Of a stretch of DNA of 64,000 bases, positions 50,609 to 63,424 are shown piece by piece. The notes beneath the pieces were generated by a model. That model searched no databases, had not been told where the DNA came from, and saw only the letters and a program-made list of their open reading frames with translations. The position numbers were made by a program, and so were the translations under genes. Origin of the DNA: Anticarsia gemmatalis (taxonomy: Eukaryota; Arthropoda; Insecta; Lepidoptera; Erebidae); contig NC_134770.1 in NCBI RefSeq assembly GCF_050436995.1, forward strand, positions 4,288,501 to 4,352,500, in the 5' to 3' direction. Numbering within the stretch: the first letter of the stretch is position 1; each line of letters starts with the position of its first letter.

Positions 50609-52767
50609 TCCTAAATAAATACATAGTACTGTGTTCAATTCCATAAATACTTATAAAATCAAGATAGTCCTAACGACTCGTATTCGGCCACTACAGAGCT
50701 TAGCAATGTTTAAACATCACAAATAGAAGTAATCGACTTTTAGATTAAAATACTCTTGCAAAGTTTAACTCGCAAAGATTCTCTTATTTGTCTTACTTGA
50801 GATAATATTTGATTTACCTCTACGATTTATGTTAATTCTTAATGTGGATTGACTTTTGCCGTTTCGGTTTTCATTGTCTTTTTTTTCTGGGCGGATTTTT
50901 TAGATCAGTATACAGATTATTGATGATCTTTGACTTTTTGTGGGCTTGTTTGTTTCCGCTTATTAGTAAACACTTTGTGTCATTCTAATACTCAATGATG
51001 TTACAGTTTAATACCATTAATAATTGCAAAACAAAGTAAAGAACTTCCATCTGACATTCATCATAAACTTTAGCATTTATGTTACTTGAAGATTATTACA
51101 TTAATAGGTTATCCTTAACGTACAAAATCCAGTCCAAATATGTTCTCTGAAAACATGTTACTTCAAAATGTGTCTGCATTTAATGTATCAACATTTTGAT
51201 TTCACTCTCAACCCAAAAAGTCTACCTCCAAATACAAAAAACAAACATTTAATTTTGAAAAAAATCCACATTATTACATACCTACACGAAAAAAAGTGCT
51301 TAAATAAACACCGTATGTTACCGGCCGGAGCAGGCGGAAGGGATGCCGATGACGTCATAAAAACGCTACCGAATATCACACCGACTTTTTATGGATACGA
51401 AACGTAAAATGTCGAGTCGGATAACTCGTGTACTTATGTGTTCAAAATTCTGTTTATCTTGCTCTCTGGATGTCATATGAGGGGGCAGATAAAATATGTA
51501 TTCGAATCACTTTTGCTACGTGAATTTTGATTTGTTCTAGCTATGGTTAGCTTGCTTTATATACTTACTATGTTTGCTACGCACTGCCATAATTTTCGGT
51601 TATTATAGCAAATTAATGTATATGTAATAGGGTCTAGTCGTGTCTAGTCTGAGCAAAGTTACTCGAATTTAAGATATTTCGAAATGATAGCGACGAAAAC
51701 TCATGGTGTTTTTTTTCAGATTGGTAAAAAAAAATATACAACGCGTAGCGATGTGTTTCAGTGAAATGTTTTCTGATTTAATCCTTGGGCTTTATAAAAA
51801 GGTTTATACAGTAAAGATCATCTAAAAAGCCCTTTATAGCCTATATTATTTCAGGACTACCAGCTTTGATCTAAATACCAAAATTTTAATATCACCGAAT
51901 TAGACCGCTAGGAAATGTAATATATTCCAGCAGTATTTAATATACAAACATTTTATACCCTACATTATGCCAAAACAATTCTTATTTTAATATGTAAATT
52001 CACTGAAAGCATCGTGGCTTCGTATAAATTGAATTTTCTTGCTTTCCATTCAATGACCTTAAGATGGGTCCCAAATTTTTAGTCGGCCAAATCGAATGGA
52101 AAAATCCAAGTTGGATAAGAAAGGGTCTTGGGGATAAGGGGAGTTTTACAGCGGTCAGTCTGTTAAGGTCACTTTTAACAGGTTTTAAAAAAGGTTAGGT
52201 GTTTCCTTTGTGTGGGAATGTGGGGTTTTTGACGGGTGTCTGCTCACTCATTATGAAAGGTCCGAGTGGGAACTGGGTGAAATGGGAATCGTGTGGATTT
52301 GAAGCAGATGTAACTGGCAAATGAGGATGCATGTTGGCGGGTACTAATGATGTGGGGACTAACTATGTAGTGAAAGTTTGGTGTATTAGTTTAGAGGTGT
52401 TTCTGAAGGTACGACGAACACGGGCAAGATATAAAGTAGCACTAATTTCTCATACTTTGGTGTACACTAGTTACTATTACTATGTTGTACTATTGAACGT
52501 AGTTATGATTTTATTAACATCGTCGTTAAACTAGAACATCATTAATCAAAAATATATTTGTTTTGATATTCAGTGTTTATGTTTCAAAGTAACTGAACTA
52601 ACCTTTCAAACAGTTTCGCAGCCTGTTCTCGTAGTCCCCATTTACCTCGATCTGCAGTTTTCGCAGACACATAACTTAAATAAACCACCCACAAAAACAT
52701 CCTTAGTAAATACTCTCAGTACGTAACACAACACTACACAACTTCAGAAAGCAGATCTTCACTTCAC

Positions 52768-52834
52768 AATTTTTCAAATCGGACCAGTAGTTCCTGAGAT
52801 TAGCGCGTTCAAACAAACAAACTCTTAGTATAGA
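52768..52834 (-). repeat. Helitron family 1 5' fragment
   Basis: The minus strand has TCTATACTAAGAGTTTGTTT and GAACGCGCTAATCTCAGGAA. It lacks the ATATTATAAAGCTGA section and everything past AAATTG. It sits between duplicated units. Confidence 0.75.
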
Positions 52835-53047
52835 TACGCTCAGTATGTAACACAACAAATCTCAACTTCAATAAGCAGTACTATCACAAACAAATAACTA
52901 CCCAAACTTAATTTCCGAGCAAAAATCTCCACAATTATCATCTCACCGACTCTGTAACAATCCCGTCAATTATCCATTGAAAACGTCACTAGGAATTCAC
53001 ACAGCGACAGTAACGAGCTAACTGGAATCGGTTAAGTTACCAATCAC

Positions 53048-53122
53048 TAACCCCCGGTTTTTGAGGTACATGTAACGATAGTTTATCTAATCAATAGCGT
53101 TTTAACTCATGTAAAAAATGGT
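53048..53122. mobile_element. Small insertion (MITE-like) in duplication copy 1
   Basis: About 75 bp from AACCCCCGGTTTTTGAGG through AATCAATAGCGTTTTAAC to AAAAATGGTAT are present in copy 1 and absent at the matching CAATCACTTAGC of copy 2. ACCCCCGGTTT is a motif I associate with a lepidopteran short repeat. Confidence 0.6.
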
Positions 53123-53899
53123 ATTAGCTACTCAAGAGTTCCGTTTTAGTTCAATAATACTACACAAAATCATCTTAGTCACAAATTTTCATCCGATTGA
53201 GACTGATTCTGATACTTCTAGCCTAGGCCATTGATCAGGAAGGACTTACTCCGTCATCTTAATTTTTCTTGATTTTTATCTGACTAATAGATTATACTTA
53301 ATACGCACAGTATGTAACATAACAACACACTACTTCAGTAAGCAGTACTATCACAAACAAATAACTACCCACCCTTCATTCCTAAGCAAAAATCTCCACA
53401 ATGATCATCTCACCGACTCTGTAACAATCTCGTCAATTATCCATTGAAAACGTCACTAGGAATTCACACAGCGACAGTAACGAGCTAACTGGAATCGGTT
53501 AAGTTACCAATCACTTAGCCACTTAAGAGTTCCGTTTTAGTTCAATAATAGGAAATGTTCGATCCGAATCCGGCATCGATTCCAAGTTTCGCTTGTTATG
53601 AGTTTCCAAGATTTTGTGTATGAAATTAGATGGTAAAGGATGGTTCTTATTGGAGTTATTGGACTTGTTGATGTTACAGAATTTTGCTGGGTATTGTACA
53701 AAAGAAAACCTTAAATATTAGAGTCAAAATGTAAGGAATTGTATAAAGGCAAGGCGCATGCAAGTATAAAAGGTTTTTTGTAATCAAGCATGTTAAAACA
53801 GTTATGAGTATTTTTGTAAATTCCTAATAGTCGTTACAAACCCAATTTATACTGCTATAAAGTTAGGTCCATGAAATAAAAGACGAGCCGTTTGCTATA

Positions 53900-53990
53900 C
53901 CAGGGGACAAACCAAAACTCTAGGCTATCATTTCCATTGCAGTAGTTTTCCCAACTCAGGTATCAAACCCGAGATTCCATGATTTGCAAT
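53900..53990 (-). repeat. tRNA-derived SINE fragment
   Basis: The minus strand carries a B-box-like CTCGGGTTTGATACCTGAG after an eroded A-box region. Confidence 0.4.
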
Positions 53991-55119
53991 CACTAAGTAG
54001 TAGCAATAGTTCACAGTTTTTTAAATTCTGAAATCTATTATGATCTTCAGTGAAATGAGAACCACCCTTTACATCTCATTATCTTGTTTCTTTCGTTCAA
54101 AAGTATATAAAGTTGTACAAACGCTTAACTCTGTTCGAATCTTGTTACACGATGTATTGTTACTTTAACATGTGCTGTAACGAGGTCAAACTTTTATGAT
54201 AGTCGTTAAAAGAAATCTGATAAATGTTGAATATTAATACTAAGTATGTTTTGGACGACTTTAGCCAGTAGCGATCACTTTTTTTGACAAAAATCAATGG
54301 GTGCTTATGCAACCGAGTATACACTGCGTAGATTATTGGCTGCATAGTAGTATTTGACCTTTGTACTTTGAAGGGCACTTTAATGGCATATTCTGACCAA
54401 TAAATGAACACGAAAACAGTTATATTTATAACATTATAGTATAAAACATTATTAACACCACAGAAATCATTAACACCATATAGAGGAAAGAACAATTAAT
54501 ACAACTTTGAAAATGGATAAGGTAAATAAATTGAAATACGTAAGCTTTTATTTTACAAAAAACAGACTTTTGTTTATGCAATTGATATATATAAATACAT
54601 TAGATTTTTTTAAAAAAGTACGCTAGTTTTACTTACCAAAGGCTTTATTTTATGTTTTACTATTCTTAAATTATTATTCTACTCGAAAATTATTCCCTCA
54701 GAATTCCATTCAAATTACCAAGACCGTTCCAAGAAACACGGGTATCTAACTAATCCGGACCAATGGCGTCAATTTGTCAATGCAATGTAAAACAGATCAA
54801 ACAATACTATCTATAGATAGGTTATCCCTAACCCTTCCCTTAACCCTTGTAAACAGCACAGTAAACGGTAACAGGAGGTCAGCAGGCTCCTTAAAGGTCA
54901 GCTGCAACAATATCCCATCGTTTCAGATCTCTATCTGCATAAGTAGTGACAAATTGCTGGCTATCTATTACAAGTTTCGATCGATTTTGTTGGAGTAAGA
55001 GATGTATTTTTGGTGTTGAGTGATTAGGTTGTTAAAGAAACATGTGAACATAAAAACTTAATATCTTTTTCGAAATTTCGATGTACATTTTGTACAATAA
55101 TCTGTTGAACACTTGGTAA

Positions 55120-55165
55120 TGTCAGCGGCGCAGTTGTTATAGTGGTTATTAGAATGAAGGCAACG
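55120..55165 (+). repeat. Possible tRNA-derived SINE head
   Basis: TCAGCGGCGCAGTTGTTATA then GTGGTTATTAGAATG resembles an A box with a duplicated section. No B box is clear. Confidence 0.25.
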
Positions 55166-55725
55166 GTACGGAATAGAATATGACCTCAAATTTCCCATTA
55201 AACCTTAGTTCAATGTAAGATGTATGAAAAAATATGGTTTTTGAGTCCAATTGTCCTTTGCGTCCATTATTCGTATGTTATTAAACATCCCCGTGAGTCA
55301 AAAGGCTTTCTCATGTCTTTAATTTAGATTATAAACCTCTAGATTATTCGGAAAAACTTATCCTTGAAAACTGAAATACACATGAGATAAAACCAGCTTA
55401 GAATACCCGCATTTAAACTTAATATTTTGCTTAAACCTCATGAATAGAATCTACAGAAGTTAAGAGATTAGTGTTTTGAAGTGTTTAAGTCGCGCCGGTT
55501 CTAACTGTTGACATCAGACAATAACTAGTTGGCTAAGTTATACGCTTTTAGACTGATTGAAGTGTCTTGATACTAAGTTTGTCGGTGAAGACTGTTTTAG
55601 ACTGAATTATAAGGATAACTGTTTCTACCGTAGTAACTGTTCATTACCGACAATCTAGATTGTATTGTCGAAGTTCGATTCTGTGCTGGACAGATTTTTT
55701 CTTTTTGCAATTTCAGATTATTTTC

Positions 55726-55880
55726 AGTAGTGCGACTTTGTACACAGTCGACAGTTTGACATTTAAAATGTACAAATAATTTGGTACCTATAGCCGCTAG
55801 GGTCACTGATAAGTTTTTTCGTACAGAAGTTATCAATAGCTAGCCGATTGTCGATAGGCAAGTGGTACAAAATGTCGCAC
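55726..55880 (-). mobile_element. MITE family M copy
   Basis: CAGTAGTGCGACTTTGTACA, GACAGTTTGACATTTAAAAT and CAATAGCTAGCCGATTGTCG appear in reverse order of the family, with diverged ends. Confidence 0.6.
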
Positions 55881-56504
55881 CTAGTACATTCGGAGTCAGG
55901 AGAGTTGAATGTATATATGGCAATAACCACAAACTTATAACACAAATACCCCTATATAAAATAGGGACATTGGAACGGCCGAAGGTGAAGGTTTCATACA
56001 TGTCTGGCTATACCCTCAAATAACAATATTATGATAAATTGTATTAAAAGAAAACCAGGAAAATTGTTCTAAAAAGTCAATTCAATGATCGTATCGTTCT
56101 CAAAACGAAAATCCTTTACCAATATCAAAAAAGTAAAGGCAATCGATATGAAAACGCAACCCTACAGATATACCCTGAAACGTTATTATACCGAACAACA
56201 AACAGTGGGGATTGAGGAAGAATCCCCGGATTGTTTCTGAAGGGATATAAACGATATTAACACATCAAAGCCTATCATTCGATCTGTCATGGCGTTCGTA
56301 ACATATGGTAGGACTTGAGCTTTTTTATTTCTATGATAGAAGAAGTGTGGAAGGATAATTATTTTAGATTTTTTTTTCTCCAATGCGCTTCAGAGAAATG
56401 AAAAGAGAGGTTCCTGAATACTGGTAGTCCAAAGGATCGACAGTCAAAATCAAGATTTTTCAGGATCCTATACCATAATGTAGATACTTGTTCTGTACGT
56501 GACT

Positions 56505-56690
56505 CAAGCGCGGTCGGTAGTGTTTGCAACTACCGTGCAGAAGTCTCTGGTTCGAATCCTGTGTTAGTCCGCGTAACTATGGGAGTGAAGATATTGCACC
56601 TGTGTGTATTTTGTACACATTTCGTCACTATAAACTAAGACCTGTGCCATTGGCTGGTTTCATTGAAATTGGTCATTTGATGTCGGCTAG
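56505..56690 (+). repeat. tRNA-derived SINE
   Basis: AAGCGCGGTCGGTAGTGTTT is followed by a B box CTGGTTCGAATCCTG, then a non-tRNA body with TAAACTAAGACCTGTGCC. Confidence 0.55.
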
Positions 56691-57434
56691 AAGGAAATTA
56701 TAATACTCCTTTGCAACTGCTAGACTGATTTGGATGGATATAGTATACTATAATAGGTTTCGTAAGTATTTTAGAGCGAGAAAATATTTTTTTTTTTTTT
56801 AATAAAGAAGCCTCAAAAATATAGAAATATAATAATATGAACTAACTTCGGTTTAGAAAATACAAGTATAGTTATAGATAGTATGAATGGCTTATACCAG
56901 TAAGTAAAGTAGTTACACATAAACCTTTTCTTCGTTTGTATGGTTCATATTGTCGCCTTTGTCCACGATATTAGATGTTCCCCACTTGATTAAATATTTT
57001 GTTATAATATACGTTTGTAGCTATTATTGATAGGGGTTCGTTTGCTTTGTATTTGTATAAAAGAATTATTCTTTTGTATACACATGTTACTTACTGGTGT
57101 TGGTTTCTTTGAAAAGGATTGAATTATAACTGGATTTTCTAAAGTAATTTATTTTTCTTTTGAGAGAAGCCGTTCAAGATTTGTGTTAAGAATTGGGTCA
57201 TGTTTGATGTTAGAAATAGAAGTTATATACTTTTAATGCCAGGCGTAATTTATAGGTTATACTTCTACAGGTTTCAGTTTTCTTAAAGTGATATACTTAA
57301 GTTGAAATCGGTAGCATTATGAAGTGCTTCGTATTGTTAGTCACTTAGATTTAATTGCGTTTATATCAAAAATGGTATATAAAACATAGATATTGGTAAT
57401 GTAAAAAGAGAGAAAGACGTTTTTCTTTTACCCT

Positions 57435-57556
57435 TTCCTGAAACACGTTTTAACAGCTAGGCTGATTTAAACGAATTTTGGTAGAGACATAGACTATAGT
57501 TAGGATGAGAAGTTAAGATTATATCAATAGTTGACTGAACTGAAGATAAAAGCTAG
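57435..57556 (+). repeat. Helitron-like family 2, 3' part
   Basis: GGCTGATTTAAACGAATTTT, GGTAGAGACATAGACTATAG and a terminal AAAAGCTAG before T fit the worn 3' half of family 2. Confidence 0.45.
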
Positions 57557-60500
57557 TTATGACGTAAAGCTCTCTCTGATTATTTAATAAATTATACAAT
57601 TTCAGACTGTAGGCTTTGTTTTAATATATACTTTGCCCTTATATAGAGGTATACACAGCCATAAATCTCGCTTCAGCTAATTTCGACAAAAAAAAAATCT
57701 TCGAAATCGCACAATTATAAAAACCAAAACAAACATACGAGTGCCATGAATTACGATGATGACTAATTAATCAAACCACAAGCTATGCTGCGGCCCGTGG
57801 CTTCGCTCGCTTCTCGGCCGTTTTTCATGCGGGTCTCACGTTCATAATTTAGATAGAAAAGGTCGTAGTACCGAATGTTAGAAGGAATGGATATGGTTTA
57901 TAATTTCTGTTCAGTATTTTTAAACCATAATTTTGAATTAAAAACAGTTGCTACCGTAGATTTTTTCTATTAAAAATATCAATTGATGGAAGTTAGTCAT
58001 AAAATTTTGCCTTAGAAACAATTATAAAAAACTTTCAAACATTTTGACGAAAACTCTTGGTCTACTACATGCTATGGCAACCATTGCACTATACCATTAC
58101 TCATGTCTAGGCGGTTTTTTATCACATGAAACCAAAAAATACTCAAGACCTATATTTCAAGGTTTATTAAGCCCTCAATTTTCCTCGTTAATATCTCGCC
58201 CCAAGAATTCATTTTAAAATGTACCTAAGCCCTTTAAAAGAACATCCACATCTTCGTCCATCATAGCGTTCCTGGAGGGTAGAATAAACATAATGTTTGT
58301 AGCCCAGCCGTACAAATATGAAATGTTACCCTTTCATAGCTGAAGTTGAAATACTTCGGCCACTTGTTACGTACGGACAGTGGTATGATCAAATGCAGTG
58401 TTTTGTTTGAAATACGAAACTAGACAATGTTCTTTTTCCATGAAATTGTAAAAGAAAATCAATATTACAAATGCAAAAGGTTGTTTACGGCTGACCAATC
58501 GACAAATGTTGATAGAATGTTGCAAGAAGATAATGATCGTTAGGGTTAATCCTAGCAATCAACTTAATAGCTGTCTATATTAACTATAATAATTGAAAGA
58601 ATGTTAGTCAAATAGGCTAAGAATCTTTCATAAATCTTGAACGGCTGTTATAGGAGTGTTGAGCAAACCTATTTGGATCAACTCGTATTATTATATCTAT
58701 GCAAGCTGATACTCACGAGGTATAGGATTGTTGCGAGACTTTTTGGACACTTTGGCATCACCCGATTACATATACACACATTGATAACCAATATCAGAGC
58801 AGAAAACTCGTTAGTCATTGACAAACACTTAATACCCAATAGGTACATATATTAACTTACTACTAGGCACTAGAATGACTTTGGAACCCACCAGACAAAC
58901 CAGTTCAGCGACCTCTGAAAAACATATCAGTATTCCTTTTATAATATGATATCGAAATTCGAACCAATTACTTTAATACACAAAATTGTATAACCTTTAA
59001 CAAAAATTCAAGTAAATTTTCAACTATTATCTTCAAAATATAATCGAGTCTTCAAAAAAAGCAAGTTTTGATATTATATTCACTATTCTAGATAAAAAGT
59101 ATCTATTACATAATAGCTTCGCAAAACTGGGCACAATACAAAAAGCACTGGTCGAAATTCAGGTGGCAAATGAAGTGTTTTTGCTTTATCACATCACCAT
59201 TTTAACATGACCCACCCCGCGTCCCAACGCTTTTCAAACCTTCCTCCTAAAGGGGCATTTTAATAGAATTAGCTAGCTCAACTTATTCTGGCCGATACTG
59301 TCTTGCATCGTTTCAAGGGTTATCGAGTATCGTAGGTATTCGATTTTCGAATAGAATCCAATAGTGTTGCGGTTAAACTAGAAGCAGAATACTTTTTTTA
59401 GATTTTTCGTTTAGTGATTTTTTCTGGCTGGATAGAATTTTATTTTAGAGGTATTTTTTTCTGCTTTTAATAGGGCTGTGCAAGTGATAACGATATCGTT
59501 AGCTGTTTTGTTAATCTGCTCATTGACTTTAAAAGTCAATTGGATTGTAATTTTATTCTGTTGGCTGAAAGTGTTTGGTTTTTATTTTGCAGAATGTGTA
59601 TTTTTATTCTTGTTGTTCTAAAAAATAAAAATGGTTGCGTGCAATTATGTGAGTATTACAAAAGCATAATTTACAGTTTAGCTAACGTAAAATTTAGCTT
59701 TCAAATCGATATTGAACGAAGCTTGACTTTACAAAACGCACAATTTCAAGAGAGAAAAACTATGTTTTTCGCCTCTGCTTTTCATATTTATTATTATATT
59801 CTAACAATTAAGAAAGAACCCATCTACTACAGCTTAATTACCTAAGTAGTATCGAAGGATTAAAAAATATTTTTCAAAAGTAACTCTGATAATATAATTT
59901 CCTCCAATAACGTAATATAATGTGCCTAAATGGTTTGTCAAAAGGATGAATGAATAGAGATTGAAGAAAGGGATTTAAAACGTCTGCGTAAATGAAAACG
60001 TCAAGTGAGGACATCCTAAATGGACATACATGGACCTTTTCTGCGTTGTCCTTTTATTTCCTTTTCATACAAAAAGACACAGTTGGGAGACGAATTAACC
60101 TTAGAATGTGGTCTTTGTTTGTTATATTTATTTACACGAACTGACAAATAAAATGCTGCAGGCTAAAATAGTTCGATTTTTTTTTAGATTCATTATCAAT
60201 TACTTATTTACTGTCATTTTTGCGACTACCATTCCTAGTAGCTGTCACTTATATCCGTAGCTTCTTGGGCTATCTTCTGACCATCAATATTAAAAAATAT
60301 ATCGCCGCATTACATATAGACATTACTACCTACATAATTTTGAAATACAGATATTATGTTTAATTCAAGTGAACATTTTCTTCTCTCAATTTTAACTTCC
60401 AAGTAATGCAATTCGTTTCCTTCCAAAACGACTACAATGGAAAATTCTATTTCTTTAAAATTCCCGGGTTTCGATAGATATTCGATACTCCTATCAGATC

Positions 60501-60771
60501 CCTTTAGCCCCCACGTCTATGTATAATTGATTTTGTTCAAACCGCCCAAAACTCCATTCGAGAATAATAGTTTATTTTTCGCTTGCACTATTGCGAGCAC
60601 TTTATTTGTTGTAGTTTGTTCTTATTGAGATTGTTCTGAAATATTCGCGTTTAAACGGTGATTGTAGCATTAGTGCCTTTACGGATAGTGAGATCTCGGT
60701 AATCGTGAGTCTGTGAGCGACTTAGAGTTGACTCCAAGACCTCACATATTTTTCCAAATTATATTAAAAAA

Positions 60772-61018
60772 CTAGCTGACCCGCGCTTCGCTTGCGTCAC
60801 ATAAGAGAGAATGGGTCTTAATTTTCCCCGTTTTTGTAACATTTTTCGTTGCTACTCTGCGCCTAATGGTCGTAGCGTGATGATATATAGCCTATAGCCT
60901 TCCTCAATAAATAGGCTATCCAACAGTTAAAGTATTTTTCACGTAGTACCAGTAGCCCTTGAGATTAGCGCGTTCAAACAAACAAGCAAATTCTTCAGTT
61001 TTATAATATTAGTATAGA
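60772..61018 (-). mobile_element. Non-autonomous Helitron-like element, family 1, reverse orientation
   Basis: On the minus strand it runs from TCTATACTAATATTATAAAA (61018) to GCGCGGGTCAGCTAG (60772), with CGCAAGCGAAG before the end. The base after the CTAG end on the minus strand is T. Confidence 0.85.
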
Positions 61019-61099
61019 TATTTTGCACTAAATGTTATAAGCCTGGAATTTACTCACGTATTTCACAATAAACTACTCAAAACTTAATAAAAGTACATG

Positions 61100-61175
61100 T
61101 TCTGAAAATCAAACCTACAGCCCCTGCAGTGGTAGTGGCTTATTAGCTACTTTAACCACTATTCCACGGACGTCT
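61100..61175 (-). repeat. tRNA-derived SINE fragment
   Basis: The minus strand reads GTCCGTGGAATAGTGGTTAA, then CTGTAGGTTTGATT as a degenerate B box. Confidence 0.45.
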
Positions 61176-61329
61176 TCAAATAAATTGTTCTAGTATAACA
61201 GACAAGTTTATAGCAATACAGATTGGTTCCTTCTTTGTTTGTCTACAATGTATGTGTCAATATGTCGTAACTCTGCTTTACGACTGATTTCTCATCACAG
61301 GATACGGAAATGCATTTTGATGTCGCGAA

Positions 61330-61392
61330 GAAACTACGTATCTATCAAACTGCTGGAAATAAAATCCACGTGAAGTTGCGGGCTTTTGCTAG
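61330..61392 (+). repeat. Helitron-like family 2, 3' end
   Basis: AATCCACGTGAAGTTGCGGG then CTTTTGCTAG before T, the usual worn end of family 2. Confidence 0.45.
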
Positions 61393-61464
61393 TTTAATAC
61401 TGACCTTACCTTATATCTTCAGCTTTTTTGTCTTAAAGAGACAAATCCGGCTCTAATAAATAAT

Positions 61465-61608
61465 TGCTTATTGTTTGTTTTTTGTTTACAAACATACAAA
61501 CAATGGACATTTGTAGATTACAAAAAAATCTTGGGAATCGAACTACGACCTCACGATGGAGTGGTAGTGGAGTACCGACAATCTTAACCACCACGCCACG
61601 CAGGCCGT
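61465..61608 (-). repeat. tRNA-derived SINE
   Basis: The minus strand has GCGTGGCGTGGTGGTTAAGA (A box) and GTCGTAGTTCGATTCCCAAG (B box), then a body with TGTATGTTTGTAAAC. It is the same family as 37535-37700. Confidence 0.7.
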
Positions 61609-62877
61609 TAAAAACAAAATATTAAAAGGTCTACAATCACAATGCTATGCTCTCTTCTATCAAATAAAAATGTCAGCGCACGCGGTAATCCAAAGAATTT
61701 GTACAATAATATTTCTCACAAAGTTTTTTTGTGTGTACGTAACATTTTGATTCGGTCTGACCACACTTAATGACACTATCTTAATTCAATTGTGGATAAC
61801 TTCACTGTAATAACTCTGTTGTGTGGTTCTATTGTACGGCTTTGAAATAGTACGTGGATTAGTATTGAATTTGTTGCTTTAATATTTAACTGTACCTATA
61901 ATTTTGTTTAAAACTGAAATAAAACAACCCTTTTTTAGGAAATTTGACTATTAGTTATTATACGTTTTAAAATATGAAATATGTAATTTTAAATTCAGGT
62001 ATAACGGCATCAATTTTTTAAAGGTACGGAAGGTGAATATGTCTACAGACATACGATCGTGTATTTTTATTATAAGCTAAGTTGTTAGATAGTGATTGAG
62101 GAAAGAACTTGCGACGACAATTACAAAATACTTAAGCTCTTTTAAAATTCATACCTACATCCTAATCTTTTTATGTAGCTTGAAAAGAACAGTAAAAATT
62201 ATAAAAAATATCAACTACTAACCAAAATAACTGCTGAAAAGGGCTCACAATATCGAAATAGCCAAGAGTTATTCAAATGGATACCAAAGAAAACAATATT
62301 ATCTTTCCTTTAAATCACATATTTTAAACAAAATCCACAGAAATCCTACAAAACATAACTCCAAAAACCCGTACCTCCATCTCTCACCAATCGAACTAAA
62401 AAAGCCACAGTCGGTACCGCATCAAATAGGTAATAAGCATCGTAATTACTACAGTAGCGGTGTATACACGCTCTTTGTATCAACCACTCCGATTTACTTC
62501 CGTACTCCTATCTTAGAGATTATCTTTATAGATATAACTTAGAAACCTTTTGATGTTATTTCTATCTTGCTGTTGTATTCAATCGTGTACTGATTTTTAT
62601 GGATAAGCATGTGTTTCTTATTGTTATGTCTGGAGATGTACTCGTAATTGATGGCACGCGTGATGCAATAGTTAGTGAAGAAAACTCGATATTTATAATT
62701 CATTGGAAATTGTAGTTTCATCCACATAAACAACTGGCTAATCCTAATTTACAGTTTATATAAGGCAGCATTTTGTGTTTAGTAAGTCCTATTAATAATG
62801 TGTATAAAAATAGATGTAGATGATGTTTAACTTACAAATTGTTTATAATCGGAATTAACATATAGGTTTCTTTTTAC

Positions 62878-62922
62878 CCCGGTCAACCTTTTCAAGCAGA
62901 CGAAGTTGCTTTCGGAAGCTGG
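62878..62922 (+). repeat. Worn Helitron family 2 end
   Basis: CAAGCAGACGAAGTTGCTTT then CGGAAGCTGG; the terminal CTAG has become CTGG. Confidence 0.35.
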
Positions 62923-63383
62923 TCTATGATAAAATTAATTTAAGGTCCAAACTGCGCAATAATGTCAATAGCACAAGTTGCTTGAGTATACTAGTTTTAC
63001 TATTACTCATACAAAATGCGTTTAAAAAAAAACATACCTATAGTAATCTTTTTTTATTCTGAAAAATATTTATTTCTTCTTTAAGCTTCAAAATCCAAAA
63101 CCACCAAGCATCGAAACATTTTCGATTATACCAAAACAAAAGCGAATGTCAGAAGTGCAATCAATATTTTATCATCCGAATGTTGAGAGGTGAGGGCGGA
63201 GACTCGTAAATAATTAATTTGTGTTCGTCTTGAGTACATGTGGCGCCACCTGTGTTGTTCTTTGTGCACTAATGTGGCGGCAACACTCTCTTTGAAGTTT
63301 ATTGTGCTTGTATTTTGTAGTGAGAGACTTGCGAAATTTTGAAACTATTAATTTGTTTAAATTAATCAAGTAGGAACATAAAG

Positions 63384-63424
63384 GCGATACGATAACTGAT
63401 TTTTAAAATTAGTTATCGTATCGC
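63384..63424. repeat. Hairpin with 14-bp perfect arms
   Basis: GCGATACGATAACT and its exact complement flank a 13-bp centre GATTTTTAAAATT that can extend the stem with one mismatch. Confidence 0.9.

Larger units (their letters stand above)
52713..53550. repeat. Local duplication: unit in two copies plus a third partial
   Basis: Copy 1 (52838-53159) and copy 2 (53303-53550) share long near-identical runs, including ACCGACTCTGTAACAATC, AACGTCACTAGGAATTCACA and GCGACAGTAACGAGCTAACT. The opening CTCAGTACGTAACACAACAC is also present at 52713-52766. Confidence 0.9.
50609..60771. other. No supportable gene; sparse repeats
   Basis: Contains a small GC-rich patch (51320-51420), a local duplication with a Helitron fragment (52713-53550), SINE pieces (53900, 55120, 56505), one MITE (55726) and a Helitron family 2 end (57435-57556). 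The rest is AT-rich with no recognised coding sequence. Confidence 0.5.

Noticed and set aside
54160..54495. 111-codon open frame on the minus strand
   Set aside because: No family is recognised, there are no splice partners, and its composition is typical of AT-rich non-coding DNA. An old transposon piece is possible but not supported.
59540..59845. 101-codon open frame on the + strand
   Set aside because: Hydrophobic, AT-driven residues without domain features, and no sign of selection can be judged.
63238..63275. GTGGCGCCACCTGTG as a possible insulator (CTCF-like) site
   Set aside because: The match to the CTCF core is only partial and a single short site cannot be supported.
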